From assembly GCA_035235625.1 (NCBI GenBank), contig CP141142.1:13112995-13176994 (forward strand): a DNA stretch of 64,000 nucleotides, in the 5' to 3' direction. Positions 21,940 through 35,660 of this stretch are shown here, one piece after another. A program made the position numbers and the translations under genes. This DNA is from Saururus chinensis. Its lineage: Eukaryota > Streptophyta > Magnoliopsida > Piperales > Saururaceae. The number at the start of each line of letters is the position of its first letter. Within the stretch, counting starts at the first letter, position 1. Below the pieces are notes generated by a model. It saw only the letters and a list, made by a program, of their open reading frames with translations, was not told the DNA's origin and made no database searches.

Positions 21940-22113
21940 GGTAAACTATTGAGGCTATCATTTCATTACAATAGTAGAGTAACATAGGGATAGGCAACGA
22001 GACCCTTATATGGCATTCATTGATTTAGAGAAAGCATGTGATAGAGTGCCTGAAGAGCTTATTTAGAGCCACCTAAAGAGGAAAGGAGTTATAACATGAT
22101 ATAAAGTATAGCT
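21940..22113 (+). pseudogene. LINE (non-LTR) reverse transcriptase fragment
   Basis: After IEAIISLQ and a frameshift, the frame reads MAFIDLEKACDRVPEELI, a stop, then HLKRKGV. The F-I/V-D-L-E-K-A-x-D-R-V-P block is the hallmark of plant L1-type LINE reverse transcriptases. Only about 50 codons survive, with two stops. No element ends or poly-A tail can be assigned. Confidence 0.8.
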
Positions 22114-24421
22114 TTCTTCTTATACTGGTATCACGAAATTGGTCTAACAATACTAATCCAAATGGATGAGTGATCTGAGTCGATTGTATTTTTTTTTATT
22201 TTCTTCTACAATTCTCCAGTCACTTAATGAACATGTTGTAATTCATAAGCTTTCTTCTAATCAAGCAATTTAACTTTTAGATTGCTTTTTTATGTATTCA
22301 TATGAATTTTTCTACCCTTTGCTCCTTTCTTTCATTTATATTGTGGAAATGTTAGTTGTTGAATAACATATATATCTTATGTTGCAAACATTTAGTAATG
22401 TTGTTGAGGTGGAAGTACCAAGTAAAATTTGGACGTATTTTCTTGGTTGAGGCACTTGGGGCTATTCATATAATTTTAGCATCTAATAATTGGCTATGAA
22501 GGATGATGTTTTTGATACTGCCTTAAAATGTAAATGATATACTCCTAAGTTAGATGAAGGGGGGAAGCATGTAGGAGGAAGGGGAAGGTAGATTAAGGGG
22601 CAATAAGTTCTGTCAAGTACCTTGTGTGCCGAGATAGGAGGGGACAAAAGGGGAGAATTAGGAGATGATGGGAAGAGAGAAGCAAATGAGATTTGGGGGA
22701 ATTAATTATTGATTAACCAAAGAAAAATATTACATTGAGTCTGCCCCCAAGTTGGGCCTGACCCACTAATAATGTAATCATAATCATTGATTTGATCTTG
22801 GATTACAAAATAGCAATCAAATAATTAATGGACCTAATAATGGAGCGAAGGAGAATAGGTGGATACAACAGTAATTGATATGCATAAAATGGATGATTGC
22901 TGATTGATTTCCTTTTACTTATTAAAAATACATGCTCGTGATCTGGGCATCACGAGCCATTGGATCTCGTTTTAATAGCATACATTAATAGAAAGGGCAG
23001 TAGGTGATTAAAACTAAAAAGTTTCGTTCTAATTTGCATGGCCAACATACGGAATGCAAAACAACTTATATAGAAGTGACGAGGTACATCCTCAAATGTA
23101 TGAACTTAGATATTTAAAGACATTTTTTATTGTCATTTGATCAAAGGTTTTAAGCTCTTTGACGATGTTGTTGTTGTGGAAAATAACTTTTTCAAGCCTT
23201 AGTTAGGACTCAACTATAGGTCTTTTTAGAACAACCACTCTTAAAAAAAGATAGTTTTGGTAAACTATCATAGCCTGTTTGGCAGCATTTTATGTTTTGA
23301 GGCATTTTTGTCCCCAAGATAGAATGCATTTAAATTTATGTCCCAATTTTTGAAGTTGCTATATTTCAGGGCTCGACCTGTTTGGGAGAATTGTACTAAT
23401 TTGGCAGAACACTCACTATTTTATGGAAATCAAATGAAAAGAATTTTATGAAAAGATGTAAATAAAATAACAACATGCAATCCAAAACCAGATAAAATCC
23501 TCATCATGCATCACTAACTTGACTTTTACAACCTCAATACTTGGAAGACAATATGTAAATATCATATCCTTTTATGTCTTATGTCATCATTGTTTATCAT
23601 GGAACAAAATATTTCTTCTTTCCATTGTAAGTGCAAACTAAATGATTCAATTTTCTTGGTATGCCTCAATAAAGGAGAACAAACTTAGATGTGCAAATAC
23701 TCACTTCATTTCATTGAAAATTTAGACCTTTGCCATTTTTTTTGCCCACATTTACAATGTTAAGACTCGTTTCCTTCTCATTTTAATTTGTTTTAACATC
23801 CAACCCACTAACGTGATGAGAGAGTTGGACCTGATTGATTTAGTAGGAAATTTTGAAATGTTGGTTTCTTAGAAAAGAAAAAGGGAAGGGGTGGATGAGG
23901 TGCAATAGTAGCTCAAACATTGTGATGGCACATTGAACTTGTTTGTGCACCAAGTTTGGAACCCAATTTCCATTTACTGATTTTAAGCATAACAACAATT
24001 GTTATTTGTTATGCCCATTGTTAGCTGAAACCGAAGACATCCATTTTTTCTGTATGGAAGCGGTGGTTCTTTGTTGACTTGGATCTCATCAGCCCAATTC
24101 ATTCGTTTCTAGTTAGTCATCAAAGGGTAAACCATCAGATATTAGAGCTGCAAGCCATAAAACCTTTCCAGAACTATTATAGATTAGACACTGAAATAAA
24201 TAGGAAGTACAAATGATATAATGGAATAGAAAGAGAATATATTCAATTTGTCATTTGCATCAAATAAAAAAAATTCCTCATTTTTTAAACATGAATCGTG
24301 TTCTATGAGCAAGCTTATGGCCTGTACATCATCGTTTCCCAGGCTCTTACTACTGCCATTGCTAGAGTGCTTCTGACATTTAAATGAAGACCTCAAAATC
24401 CCATCAGCTAATAAAAGAGGG

Positions 24422-25200
<779 letters not shown>

Positions 25201-25539
25201 TGCACACATACACACACAAGGCCACTATATCCATGAGCCAAGGGAGCCACTTGAATCTTGGTTGTTTGATTCCTATATGAGGGCCAAAATAGGAAATTGC
25301 GGTGTTCCAAGCAACCCTCATATGGGAATCGGGTGGACAGGATTTGTGCAGCTTGCATGGCTACATGATTTATATGGCCCATGTGAAGGTTGATTGGAAC
25401 ACCACAATTTAATATTTTTTGCCCTAAAAAAGGAATCTGGCATTCAATGGCATATGTTACTTGGGGCAGGAAGGCCTTGAGTAATGTGCACCATTAAATA
25501 TTGATTTGTGAAGCATTTTTTATTCTCTTACTTCTTCTA
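25201..25539. other. Spacer with a short inverted repeat
   Basis: ATTCCTATATGAGGG (about 25269) and CCCTCATATGGGAAT (about 25315) form an inverted pair. GGTGTTCCAAGCAACC and GGTTGATTGGAACACC form a wider one. This could be a MITE remnant, but no TSD was identified. Confidence 0.4.
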
Positions 25540-25558
25540 TGTTTTACTCCATCATTGT

Positions 25559-26175
25559 CTAAGCTTGTTTTCTATTGTTTATAAGTTCATCATCTATTGA
25601 AATTGCCTTTGATGATTCACCTTTAACAATTGAATCTACAATTCTTAGAATTGTAGTGAATCTATTTTTATAAAATATGATATCCCTTGATCCAAGAATA
25701 ATATTTATTTTAATAGACTCATTTGGTTTAATAACATAAAATCTATAAGCTTTGTTATGTTTGTGCATAACCTAAGAAAATGCATCAAGGTCTTTATTCC
25801 TAATTTCTTCCTATTAGGTTTGGGTATGTGAACGATAGCTCTACATCCCCATACCTTCAAGTAATTATGATTATGCTATATTTTCTTCCAGATTTCGTAG
25901 GGAGTGACCTTCGAGTTCTTTTGAGAAACTCTATTTAATATGTAACAAGCTGTCAATAATACTTTTGCCAAAAAGCCTTTGTTCAAACCTGAATATGATA
26001 ATATAGAATTTGCCATTTTAGTTAATGTCCTATTTTTTCTTTCATTCACTCCATTTTGTTGTGGAGTGTAGGGAGTTGTGGTCTCATGGATTATACCAAC
26101 AAATTCACAATAATCTAGGAAGTTATATTTACTTCCTCTTTCCGAATAGAGATACTTAATCATGGAACCATACAC
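25559..26175 (-). pseudogene. Copia integrase remnant
   Basis: The frame 26175-25876 encodes YSERGSKYNFLDYCEFVGI and TTPYTPQQNGVNERKNRTL, the classic copia integrase core that includes the catalytic Glu in NGVxERKNR. The C-terminal part (YRFYVIKPNES, then a diverged SRDIIFYK block) continues to 25559 in shifted frames. The similarity then ends. Confidence 0.88.
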
Positions 26176-26362
26176 ATTTTCAACTTCAGCTTTCTATAAC
26201 TTGAATTTATTCAAAACATCATCTTTACCTTTCAACAAGTAAACATAACAATACCTAGAGCAATCATTAATAAAAGTGAGAGTATTTCTTCCCACCTCTA
26301 GTAGGATTAGCATGTATGTCACACACATCACAATGTATTAGATCAAGTAAATGAGATGTCCT

Positions 26363-26596
26363 TTAAACATTTGGAAAAAGTTTTCTAGTGATATTTGATT
26401 GAATGCAAATTTTACATTTATCATACATATCATTCTCATACTCAAGAATTAAATCCAACTTAACCATATCATTTATTTTCCTAATATTCACATGTTCTAA
26501 ATGTCTAAAAGTGCAAACATCCTTCTTATTAATATTAAGCTTAAACATCCCTTCATACAAGTAGACTTTCCTAACAAAGGCACCATCCCTAGACAA
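26363..26596 (-). pseudogene. Copia GAG-pre-integrase remnant
   Basis: CTFRHLEHVNIRKINDMVK and YDKCKICIQSNITRK correspond to the usual W-H-x-R-LGH...L and C-x2-C block. Several signature residues are changed (RHLEH for RLGH-like). Confidence 0.75.
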
Positions 26597-26672
26597 TACA
26601 AACTTATCAACTTCAAATACAATTATTTAAAGCCAAAATTACTCAAGAGATTGACCGATACAAAATTTTTCC

Positions 26673-27010
26673 TTATCTCAGGCACACGATACACATTGGT
26701 AAGATAAATATTTTTTTAAAAGCGAATTCAAGTTCCACATTTCCTTTGCCTTTAATCGAAACTATATATAGAAGACTTTCCCATGAAGAGAATGGTGTCA
26801 TCCTCCACATTTCATATGTCACAAACATATTCTTGTCCTTGCTAATATGATGGGTCGCACCCAAGTCAATCTACTAGGAAATATCATCTTTGAGGTTATT
26901 AACCTCAGATATCACAACTATAGATTTCTCCTTAGTGCCTTGTGCTGATTTCTTTTTCAAATAGAAGCAACATTCAACTTTATAATGGTCCGACTTCTTG
27001 CAATAGAAGC
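26673..27010 (-). pseudogene. Copia zinc knuckle and protease remnant
   Basis: A CCHC knuckle, CFYCKKSDHYKVEC, lies at about 27010-26969. Downstream, MGATHHISKDKNMF is the start of the protease region (usually D-S-G-A/C-T/S-x-H); the catalytic Asp is lost from this open piece. Confidence 0.75.
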
Positions 27011-27093
27011 ATGCACATTTCTTCTTGTTGTTTTGGTCGACATCGTTGTTGGGATTCTTCCTCTTTTGACAATTTGTCCAAACTTATTGAAGT

Positions 27094-27541
27094 TCATGGA
27101 GTTTTGTCCTTCCTCCATTGAATACACTTTAGAGTTATTATACTTTTCATTGTCCTCACTGGGGAAAGAGGTAGTTTTTCCATTATGGTTGAAACCACAA
27201 TAGATTCATCTATCTCCATTTTCTTAAGTTTAATTTGATCGAGTACATGTTGGAGTTCATGAAATTGTTTCATGATAGGTTTATTTTCTACCATTTTAAA
27301 ATTCATAAATTGACCAATTTGAAATTCCTTACTTGTAGCATCTTCAGTGAGATATTTGGCATCAAGTGGTCTCATAATGCTTTGGCAGATTCTACTCCTT
27401 GGTAGAGATCTAATAAGGCATTAGACATGGAATTTAGAATGTGGCTTTTGCAAAAGTAATCATCTTGCTCCCACTTGGTGTGCTTCTATGTTTGAGCGAT
27501 CATCCCGTTGTCATCTTTAATGGGTTTTGAAGTGGTGAGCA
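27094..27541 (-). pseudogene. Copia gag (UBN2-type), main part
   Basis: WEQDDYFCKSHILNSMSNAL and DHLDAKYLTEDATSKEF, with FQIGQFMNFKMVENKP, are typical UBN2 gag. The other end of this gag is at 31501-31615. Joining across one copy of the target duplication restores one continuous frame, apart from point stops. Confidence 0.85.
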
Positions 27542-28109
27542 TGTAATACCCCACTTTTTCGATTACGTCTAACCAAGGAGGTTAGAAGTAATTAGTTAAT
27601 TTTTTAATAAATTATAAAGGTTTTTAAAGGTTGAAACATCTACATATTAGGAGAGCTCGAAGAAACGAGCATAACGAATCAAAGCACGCACGAAATGGAG
27701 GCCGGGACCGGAAGCTATGACCTCAGGAAGCATGTAATATAGGAACCCACTTGAAAAGAGTGGGATATATTGCTTTAAGTGGGCAAGTATCAAAGGGCTC
27801 GTCGATACGAGTCCAACGGTACCAAGAACGCGTGAATCCAAATCCAGGGTAGAAAGTTACGCTTGTTTAAAGATAAATATTCAAAAAAAGAGGAAAAAGG
27901 AAAAAGAAAACGTGCCATGCACGCCGAATGCACGTGCTGAATGCATTAATGAGACACATGGATGCCGCATGTGTTAAGTGTAGGCATCACACCATGCACG
28001 TGTGGCGCTGAAACAGCTAGCACCGCCAAGTAAATTGCGGCGCCACCAGAATAAAATTTGATTTTGAATTGTTCATTTTAGAAAATATTTTTGATTTAGA
28101 AATTCATTT

Positions 28110-28700
28110 GTTTTCAAAGACAGTAGAATTACTAAGGAGTAACCACCAAACGTTCATGGTATGAGACATGAGACGTTAGTGAAAAACTTTACAATTAATT
28201 CTACTAGGGTATTGAAATAAAATTTTGATTTTGAATTTTTCGTTTTAGAAACATTTTTGATTCACATATGAAATTGTTTTAAAGGGTGATGGAATTACCT
28301 AAGAGTGACCACTAAACACCTGCGGTAAAAGGGTAGGGTATTGTCAGTAACTCTAAGGTAAATTTTGTCGATATATTGATACGAAATTCAATTAAGAAAT
28401 ATGACCATTTTGAAAGTTATGTTTAAAATCTGTTTTAAAAAAACAACAGTGGAAGTCCCAAAGAGAAATCACTAAACACCTGTGGTATGAAAGATCGGGT
28501 GTTAGTGGATTGCTCTAAGGATGAATCTATTGTTGGATTTGATATAAAATTTAATTTCAAATCCTATGTAATTTGAAAACGAATTTGAAATTTAGTAAAT
28601 TTATCTCAATTGCCTTAGAATTGCTAAGAAGAAATTATCAAACACTCGTGGTATGGGACATGAGGTGTTAGTGGATAGCTCCAGGGTTGATTTAACTAGT
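28110..28700. repeat. Internal tandem array, type 1 (four copies)
   Basis: Units of about 155-165 bp carry GTAGAATTACTAAGGAGTAACC, CACC-GTGGTATG and GAGGTGTTAGTGGA. Copies start near 28123, 28290, 28444 and 28611. They are homologous to the array at 53921-54800. Confidence 0.85.
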
Positions 28701-28859
28701 GTATTAAAATAAATTTCAATTTCGAATCTGGTTTATTCGAAAATGTTTGTTCTGAATTTGCTTTGATGATGAAGATTTTGATGATTTGGGTCTTCGAACT
28801 ATCTGGATAGTTATTTGGTATAAAGCCCAAAAGTTATCGATTCTGGATACCTACCGGGA

Positions 28860-29230
28860 TATATAATCTGTTCTTGCATGCACTGGTGTGGAGCATTATG
28901 GGAAAGCTCCTATCCTTCTAGCCTCCATGGCCCCATGAGTGGGGGGGTAAGCCGTTTGGTATCTTGGATTTAAATAAGGATACCACCGAGAGAAATACTC
29001 GGTTTTGGCATGCACAGGTGTGGAGTATCATGGGAAAGCTCCTATCCTTCTAGCTTCCGTGGCCCAATGAGTGTGGGAGTAAGTCATTCGGTATCACGGA
29101 TTTAAATAAGGATACCTACTGAGAGAAATAATCGGTTCCAGCACGCACAAGTGTGGAGCATCATGGGAAGCCTCCTATCTTTCTATCTTTTGTGTCACCA
29201 TGAGTGCTGGAGTAAGTCGTTAGGTATCCG
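28860..29230. repeat. Internal tandem array, type 2 (three copies)
   Basis: Units of about 133 bp contain GTGTGGAGCATCATGGGAAAG, CTCCTATCCTTCTAGC, CCCCATGAGTG and ATTTAAATAAGGATACC. They are homologous to the array at 54960-55460. Confidence 0.87.
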
Positions 29231-29763
29231 GCTCTCCGATTGAAGATTAATTTATCAAAATTTGAAATAAACAATATGTATAATTTTGAATGACATATCA
29301 AATTTCTGAACAATGATTTATCCGACTCTGAATTAATTATCGAATTTTGTTTATGAATGATTTATCAGATTTTGATAAATGATTGATTTATTGAGTTTTA
29401 AAAGAACGATATGTCTGATTTTAAATGACATATTAGATTTCTGAATGATGATTTATTTGACTCAGAATTAAGTAATACATTTTACATGATATTATTTATC
29501 CAATTTTATATTTATAATCGGATTTTGTTTAAAATATTTTATCTGCTCATAAATTATCAGATTTTGTTTGTGAATATTTTATCTAATTTTAAGATTGGAT
29601 TATATTTATATATGATTTATTTGATTATGATCAATTGAATTATGTTAATGATTACTTATCTGATTAATTATCGGATTTTATTGAATATTTATTTGAACTT
29701 GATGTGTTTTGATGAATATTTTGGGCGAATTACGAGGACAAAATTCATTTAAGGGGGGAAGAA

Positions 29764-31500
29764 TGTAATACCCCACTTTTCTGATTATATCTAACCAAAG
29801 GGGTTAAAAGTTATGTTAATTTTTTGATAAATTATAGAGGGTTTCAAGGTTGAAACCTCTGTATATGAGTAGAGCTTAAAGAAATGAGCGTAACTAATCG
29901 AAGTACGCACGAAATAGAGGTCAGGACTGAAAGTTATGACCTAGAGAAGTGTGTAATATAAGTGGGACCCACTTGAAAAGAGCAGGATATACTGCTTTAA
30001 GTGTGCTAGTATTAAAGAGCTCGTCAATACAAGTCCATCAGTACCAAGAATGCGCGATACTAGCCTTACTTGTCGTCCTCGAGTACTAGAGAACTTCTCC
30101 TTCTATATTTCTAATCGTTCTTACTCTGATTGATCCCATTTAAGAGGTGTTCTTCAGTGAATTAAGTGTGCTCTATGCAATGGAGGGATCCATTCTCTGA
30201 GTTGGCGATCGTATGAGGAGGAAATGCCCCGAAATAAGGAGAGGCTTTGCCCGTCGTCCTCGATCGCATGAGAAAGAAGAAGGGGCTAGGAACAAGATGG
30301 GGTTTTGTCAACAGTTGTCGGGCCACAATGAGAGAAGCGATCCAGAGTTGGGGTGGCTCTTTCCTCCACCGAAGAGCCACCCAATAAGAGAGATATCCCA
30401 AAGCTAAGGGGAGGCTCTGCCCATTGTCCATAAGTGCAGAAGGATAAAAATGTCTCCGAAAAGAGGATGTTCCGTGCATCACCTCTAAGCAATGAAAGTA
30501 AGGAGCGTGTCTAGATGAAGGGATGCTATGTCTGTCTATTTTGAAGGTGATTCTGCCCACTATATCTGAACCTGAAAGGAGGATGCTTTGAAGAAACAAA
30601 CAACTCTAAACGCCACCGCTTCCGATGACTCCTATAAGTAAGTATACCTAATCTTCTGTATGAGAATACATATTCATCATAAGTCGTTAACTTAGGATGT
30701 CAAATTATTTACACGCTTACACATCTTAATTAGTGATAATAATGTACTAATTAAGATGTATGATTTATTATGTTCTAATTTGAATTACTTTGTTATGCTT
30801 TATATGATATGATCTAAAGTGTCCTACTATGTTTTGATTTATTGTGTTATGATATGTTGTGTTTAGATGTGACTAAATGTGACTAGTCTCGTTTTGGGAT
30901 AGAACGAGACATGTGATGTATTCGGTCTTGCTCTAGGGTAGAGCAAGATGTGTGTATGTGATTGATTTCACTCTGTGTCAAAGCGAAACATGTGGTTGCG
31001 TTAGTATTGTGTTCCGCTCTGTAGTAGAGCAAGATGTGTGTTTTCGTTGATTTATTAACTACTGCTTAACTCCGATAGATTACGAGTTTCAGTTTGACTC
31101 CGATTGAACATCAGTATATACATATTTTAACATATATAATTTGTGATGCATGATGTATGTAGTAGCCGTTAGGCATCACTATGTTTGGATCCGATTGTAT
31201 TGGAATAATATTGTGAATGTTATCCAATGCGTATGTAGGCAACCAATGGGAAAGTAACGTTGGCCCGATCTAAATTAATTATAATTATAAGTTTTATTCT
31301 GACTTACACACAATGAACTATGAGGCTTTGTTGTGTATAAATGATTGTTACAACCTGAGTCTATGTACGGGGAAGCTTTAAAGCTCTGTAGTGAGTAGAT
31401 GAACATTGTACCTCTTGCCCACAGATGATAATTCCTTGTTTAAGGAAGAAAATTTTTTATTAAGAAATTTCTGGATCCTGGCTCGGGTTGGGGCATTACA
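29764..31500 (+). repeat. 3' LTR of the nested non-coding element
   Basis: 1737 bp, TGTAATACCCC to GGGCATTACA. It carries GGGGAGGCTCTGCCC-type repeats (about 30220-30420), the palindrome at 30722-30757 and a cluster of short hairpins at 30886-31035. Confidence 0.9.
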
Positions 31501-31615
31501 AAGCATATAAGTGATCTTCAACATAGTGAGAAAAAATTGAAGTTTCCTTTGTTAATGTAGGAATTTTCTTCCATCTAATCGATTACGGGGATTTGGTTGT
31601 GGTGTTGTCCTCCAT
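31501..31615 (-). pseudogene. Copia gag N-terminal piece
   Basis: ATG at 31615 opens MEDNTTTKSP. After a stop and frameshift the typical KLQFFLTMLKITYML follows, ending at the insertion site. Confidence 0.75.
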
Positions 31616-31691
31616 TACTTTAAAGTCAAAATATTATTTTTAGATTATTAGAGTGTAAGGTCTTTGCTCTTCAAAACTTGAATTTTAAGAA

Positions 31692-32581
31692 TGGGTGGCT
31701 AAAATAGATGAACAAATCCTTGTTTGAATGACCCCTTTAAGGCTTTGAAATTGTTGTAGGAAATGTACTACAATGGGTTTTGCTTCAAGGAGTAAATTAC
31801 TCTCTTGAAAATAATATTTATCTCTATCAAATCCTTGATTTTGGTGTGTAACTAGGAACTCCGTAAATTTGTTCTCAAGATACAGTGAAGTCTTTCTTCT
31901 TTGTCTACAAATCACACTTTTGAAGACAAATTTTATATCACCTTTAAGAACTTAAGGCCAAATCCTTATCTTTTTTATGAATTCAAAGTTTTGATCAAGA
32001 GATAAATTAAAGCAAACATCTTTCTTTATGAGTGAAAATTGTCTTTTTACGATAAGTAGGATGACTTTGAAAAGATGCAACCCTTCATAAAAAAAAATAT
32101 GAAATCAACTACAAATTTTGAATTTAGCAGTTAGGCCAATCGATTGGTGGGGGCCAATTCATCGGTTAAACTGATTGTAATTTAGTCATTTTGCCTTTCT
32201 AGGCCACCTGATCAATCGGTTTGAGGGCTGATCGATTGATCAAAATGACTATAATCTACTTGTTTTGCCCATATATGTAGGTAACCCGATCGAACAACTT
32301 CTGGTCTTATAAATTTTAATATTTTAAACAATCCTCCACTATTTTCATAATTTTACAACCATCAATTTGAAAAACTCCTTGAGTTAGTATGCGGATGCAA
32401 TCATGCTTGTGTTTTTAAATATGACCTCCAAAGAATAAAAAGTTGGGCAGAAGCATGTAGTCTCATCACGTAAGGAAGCCATGTGGACCTGCCTCATCCT
32501 CTCCTCCCATAATTCAAATCGCTAATCCCTTGTCTTTCTTGATTGTTTGGACATTTTCAACATACACATACAAATTCAACA
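31692..32581 (-). repeat. Probable 5' LTR of the copia element
   Basis: On the minus strand it begins TGTTGAATTTG (32581) and ends near CCACCCA (31692), just upstream of the gag leader. Without the second LTR the exact borders are uncertain. Confidence 0.5.
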
Positions 32582-33548
32582 CTGGATTAAAATTAATGCA
32601 TGAGAGGTTTATGCTTAGGCTTCACATTTATCGGAGTAAAACATTTAGGGTTAACATTCAACAAAGTAGATGTTGCTACTAGGTGGTGTAGAAACACTTC
32701 TCCCCACCCTACTTTGGTTTTGTTTGAATTGGTAGAAAACAACAAAAAGCCAAGGAAGGAAAGGGATTATTTAAAAATCCCTTGGTTTAAGTTGTTTTGT
32801 GTAATGGGAACAAAAAAAGAGTAAAAATGAGGAGACATGAGTGGAAAATTGGCTCCAAATTTTTTTTACCCTTTAACTAATAAATTTTAAGAGAAAATTA
32901 AAAAAATAGGGGTTCGTGCCTTCAACCTTGCGAGTGTATACCTAGCCACTGCCACTCCTTTTGCGCTACTACCAATATTACTCCCGCCATCATATTTGCC
33001 ATCTCAGCAAATTATTTATCTCAAGCCCTTTGCTGAGACTTGAGGCTATGTAAAAATAAATTTATATTATGTAAGATCTATTCAAGATTGGAGAGAATGT
33101 AACAATCGTGAAAATCGTGATGATAATGATGAGAAGGAGACATTAATATATTATTGAATTTTTTATTTAATCAATTTTTTTATCTTTATTAAATATTATA
33201 TTTTTTTACTTATTTTATGTAATTTATATTATATAATAAATTTATAATTATTTAATATTAATATTTATAAATTATAATATATATTTAAATTGTTAAATAT
33301 ATATATTGATAAATTATTTTTTATTACTTAAATAATTAAAATTATTTTACATGATTTCTTTAAGTTCTCTCTAAAATTTCATCTATTGGGTTCATCGAAA
33401 TGAGACTTACATCCGTGACAACAAACCACGGCTGTCATCACCACCATGTCATTTTCACCGTCATTACCTCCCTATAACATCACCTCTATCTCTACGATTA
33501 CTATTATCATTAATTATGCCCTATCACATCTTGCCACATTCACGGCTA

Positions 33549-33670
33549 CCTCTACTACTTTTTTTTTTCTTGTTTCGACAATGCATATCTTACCATATGT
33601 TATTATGCGTTAGTTTAAGTCACTACTACTTTTTTCTTGTTTCGACAATGCATATCTTACCATATGTTAT
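33549..33670. repeat. Tandem duplication of about 63 bp
   Basis: TTTCTTGTTTCGACAATGCA plus TATCTTACCATATGTTATT occurs twice in a row. Both sit behind CTACTACTTTTTT. Confidence 0.88.
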
Positions 33671-34233
33671 TGTACATGTGCTAACATATATTAATATACA
33701 TGCACCGTTATTCCTAATAATTGACTACTGCTTAGCGGAGGATATCCAGGCGTCACGTAGTAGGAGGATAACAACGCTTACGTAACGCCTGGGATTTCAC
33801 CTGGCATTTATGGTTACCATCATCATATCTGCTGCCATGGTTCACGTTCAAGACTTCGAGTGCAAGAGGAGGACAAAAGCCGGGGCTCTACTAGGGCGGG
33901 ATACAGAAAGTACCGCCTATGCTTATGGTCTAGGTGGCTAGGTAAGAGTAACATTCATGGATTCAATTGAATGTTACATTTACACTTAGAAAAGCATTGA
34001 AGTAATGGAGTGGGGTTAAGACAGTTGAGACCCACAACATGTAGCTTGAAAGGAATTATTATTCCTTTTGTAAGGAAAAAATATGTACCGCCATAGAACT
34101 GAGGGAAAAATTATCAGTTTCCTCAATTTGGTAAGGCCCTAAGTCAAATTTATTCTTTATTTTTGAACTTATCTTGGTAATGATATTTTTAATGTAAATT
34201 TTTATACTTGATTTTAATATTTATATATTAAGA

Positions 34234-34336
34234 GGATCTTTGGCAACCCATTTGAAAAAGAAAAGAATGAGAATTAATCTTCTAAATGGAGAAATCCCTT
34301 TCCTTTTCAATTTTTAAATGGGTTGTCAAACATTCC
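34234..34336. mobile_element. Small foldback MITE (about 103 bp)
   Basis: The arm GGATCTTTGGCAACCCATTT and the inverse of the other arm, GGAATGTTTGACAACCCATTT, pair over most of their length. Flanks TTAAGA/TTAACA hint at a duplication. The superfamily is uncertain (hAT-like). Confidence 0.55.
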
Positions 34337-35660
34337 TTAACACATTTTTAGAGAAAGGCTTTTTCTAACAGTTGGAGAGTACTTTTTTTTATATATATTA
34401 TACTCCCTCTATCTCATTAAAATAGTTTTGATTAAAAAACTAAAATAAAGTATATTAGATTGTTTTAGTGCTTTAATCCAAACATTTATATAAAAATGCG
34501 AGAATACCATTTATGTTGCTTCATCAAGATTGATATATTTATGTAGAAATGTAATCTTCTTTAACAATGGGGAAATTTCCACCGCCTTTCCTAAGCTCAA
34601 GTACTCATAAATGACCTGTATTGAGTGAAAAAACGAAATATGTATATGTGGCTAAGCCTATCCGGCCACAGCCCCCTGTTCCTAATGTTGGTGATGCCCC
34701 TTCTATAGCCAATGTCTATTGGTACTTCATATAAAAATAAAGTGTAATTGTGGCCCCCTTCGATGTGTAGGGATTGAAATAGGACCGCAAAAGATAATTG
34801 GCCAACAAGGGCCCATTTGAATAGCTAGACCTTTCAGCATAACTTTATATTTATTGAGACAAGGAGGAACTTAAAAATCCCCTTATTCCAATAAAATTTA
34901 GGGTCATTTAATCAAATTAACCTGATTGTCTATATATATAAATCTTCACCAGCCCCTTACACATTATTATCTTCAAACCATTTGCATGATTACTGATTAC
35001 ATTGATATACTCTCTTCGTCTCAAATTAATAATTCTATTTAGCAAAAAAATTCTATATTAATAATTATTTTGTTCAATTTAAGTAATTGAGTACTTTAAA
35101 AGAGTATTATAAACTTATTTTCCCTTTTCATGAATATAGGTATTATTATTTAATAAAAATTATGATAAGTACTAATATATATATGTACTCGGAGACATCT
35201 AAGCCCCACAATTTTGATCACATGGTAATTATTATTAGGAGGAAAAGGGTAGGCAAGTTTTAAATTTACTCGAAATTAATCTTACATAATTTTTTATAAT
35301 TACATAAAATCACTAATAAAATTGGTCAGTATAACAAGATCCAATGATGCACGATGCAAGGGGCTTATGCTTTGGCGCATACATGAGCTTGCACGCCAAC
35401 TTTTTCCATATAAAATTCTATGAGTCCTATTTAAGAGAATCTTGCTCACACATCGCGTGCGTGAGCCTAACAACCTAAATTTTTTTTAGATCCAAGGGCT
35501 CAGCATATGATTCTAGGGGTATTTATCTGTACATAACGTGAACCATTGAATTTAAATACGAAAAACCACATAACCTCGGCTGATCGGAGGCTCACCCAAA
35601 TTCTATTCTAGGGATAAAATTGAAGTTACACTTATTCCATTAGGTGGTGGTGCAGAGTTT

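Larger units (their letters stand above)
27542..31500 (+). mobile_element. Non-coding LTR retroelement with internal deletion, nested in copia gag
   Basis: It starts TGTAATACCCC and ends GGGCATTACA, flanked by GAGCA (27537-27541) and AAGCA (31501-31505), one mismatch. The 5' LTR is cut at about 28050, where it joins the 3' part of the internal domain. A polypurine tract (TTAAGGGGGGAAG) precedes the complete 3' LTR at 29764. There is no gag or pol. The internal part carries the same tandem arrays as the complete relative at 50859-57842. Confidence 0.9.
25540..32581 (-). mobile_element. Truncated copia retrotransposon, split by a nested LTR element
   Basis: Reading right to left: a probable 5' LTR (32581-31692), gag start at 31615, gag resuming at 27541, zinc knuckle, protease, GAG-pre-integrase and integrase ending near 25559. 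This order (protease before integrase) is copia-type. Reverse transcriptase, RNase H and the 3' LTR are missing on the left. The 3959-bp insertion at 27542-31500 interrupts gag. All coding segments carry stops or frameshifts. Confidence 0.85.
32582..35660. other. AT-rich intergenic spacer
   Basis: No gene was recognised. It contains a tandem duplication (33549-33670), an inverted repeat (33746-33793), a foldback MITE (34234-34336) and two lone Stowaway-like starts (ACTCCCTCTATCTCA near 34403 and ACTCTCTTCGTCTCA near 35008) without matching right ends. Confidence 0.6.

Noticed and set aside
23270..23400. GCCTGTTTGGCAGC and GACCTGTTTGGGAG as transposon ends
   Set aside because: They are in direct, not inverted, orientation and lack a duplication.
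34403..35040. Possible Stowaway MITE between two CTCCCTC-like motifs
   Set aside because: Both motifs point the same way and no inverse end or TA duplication could be matched.
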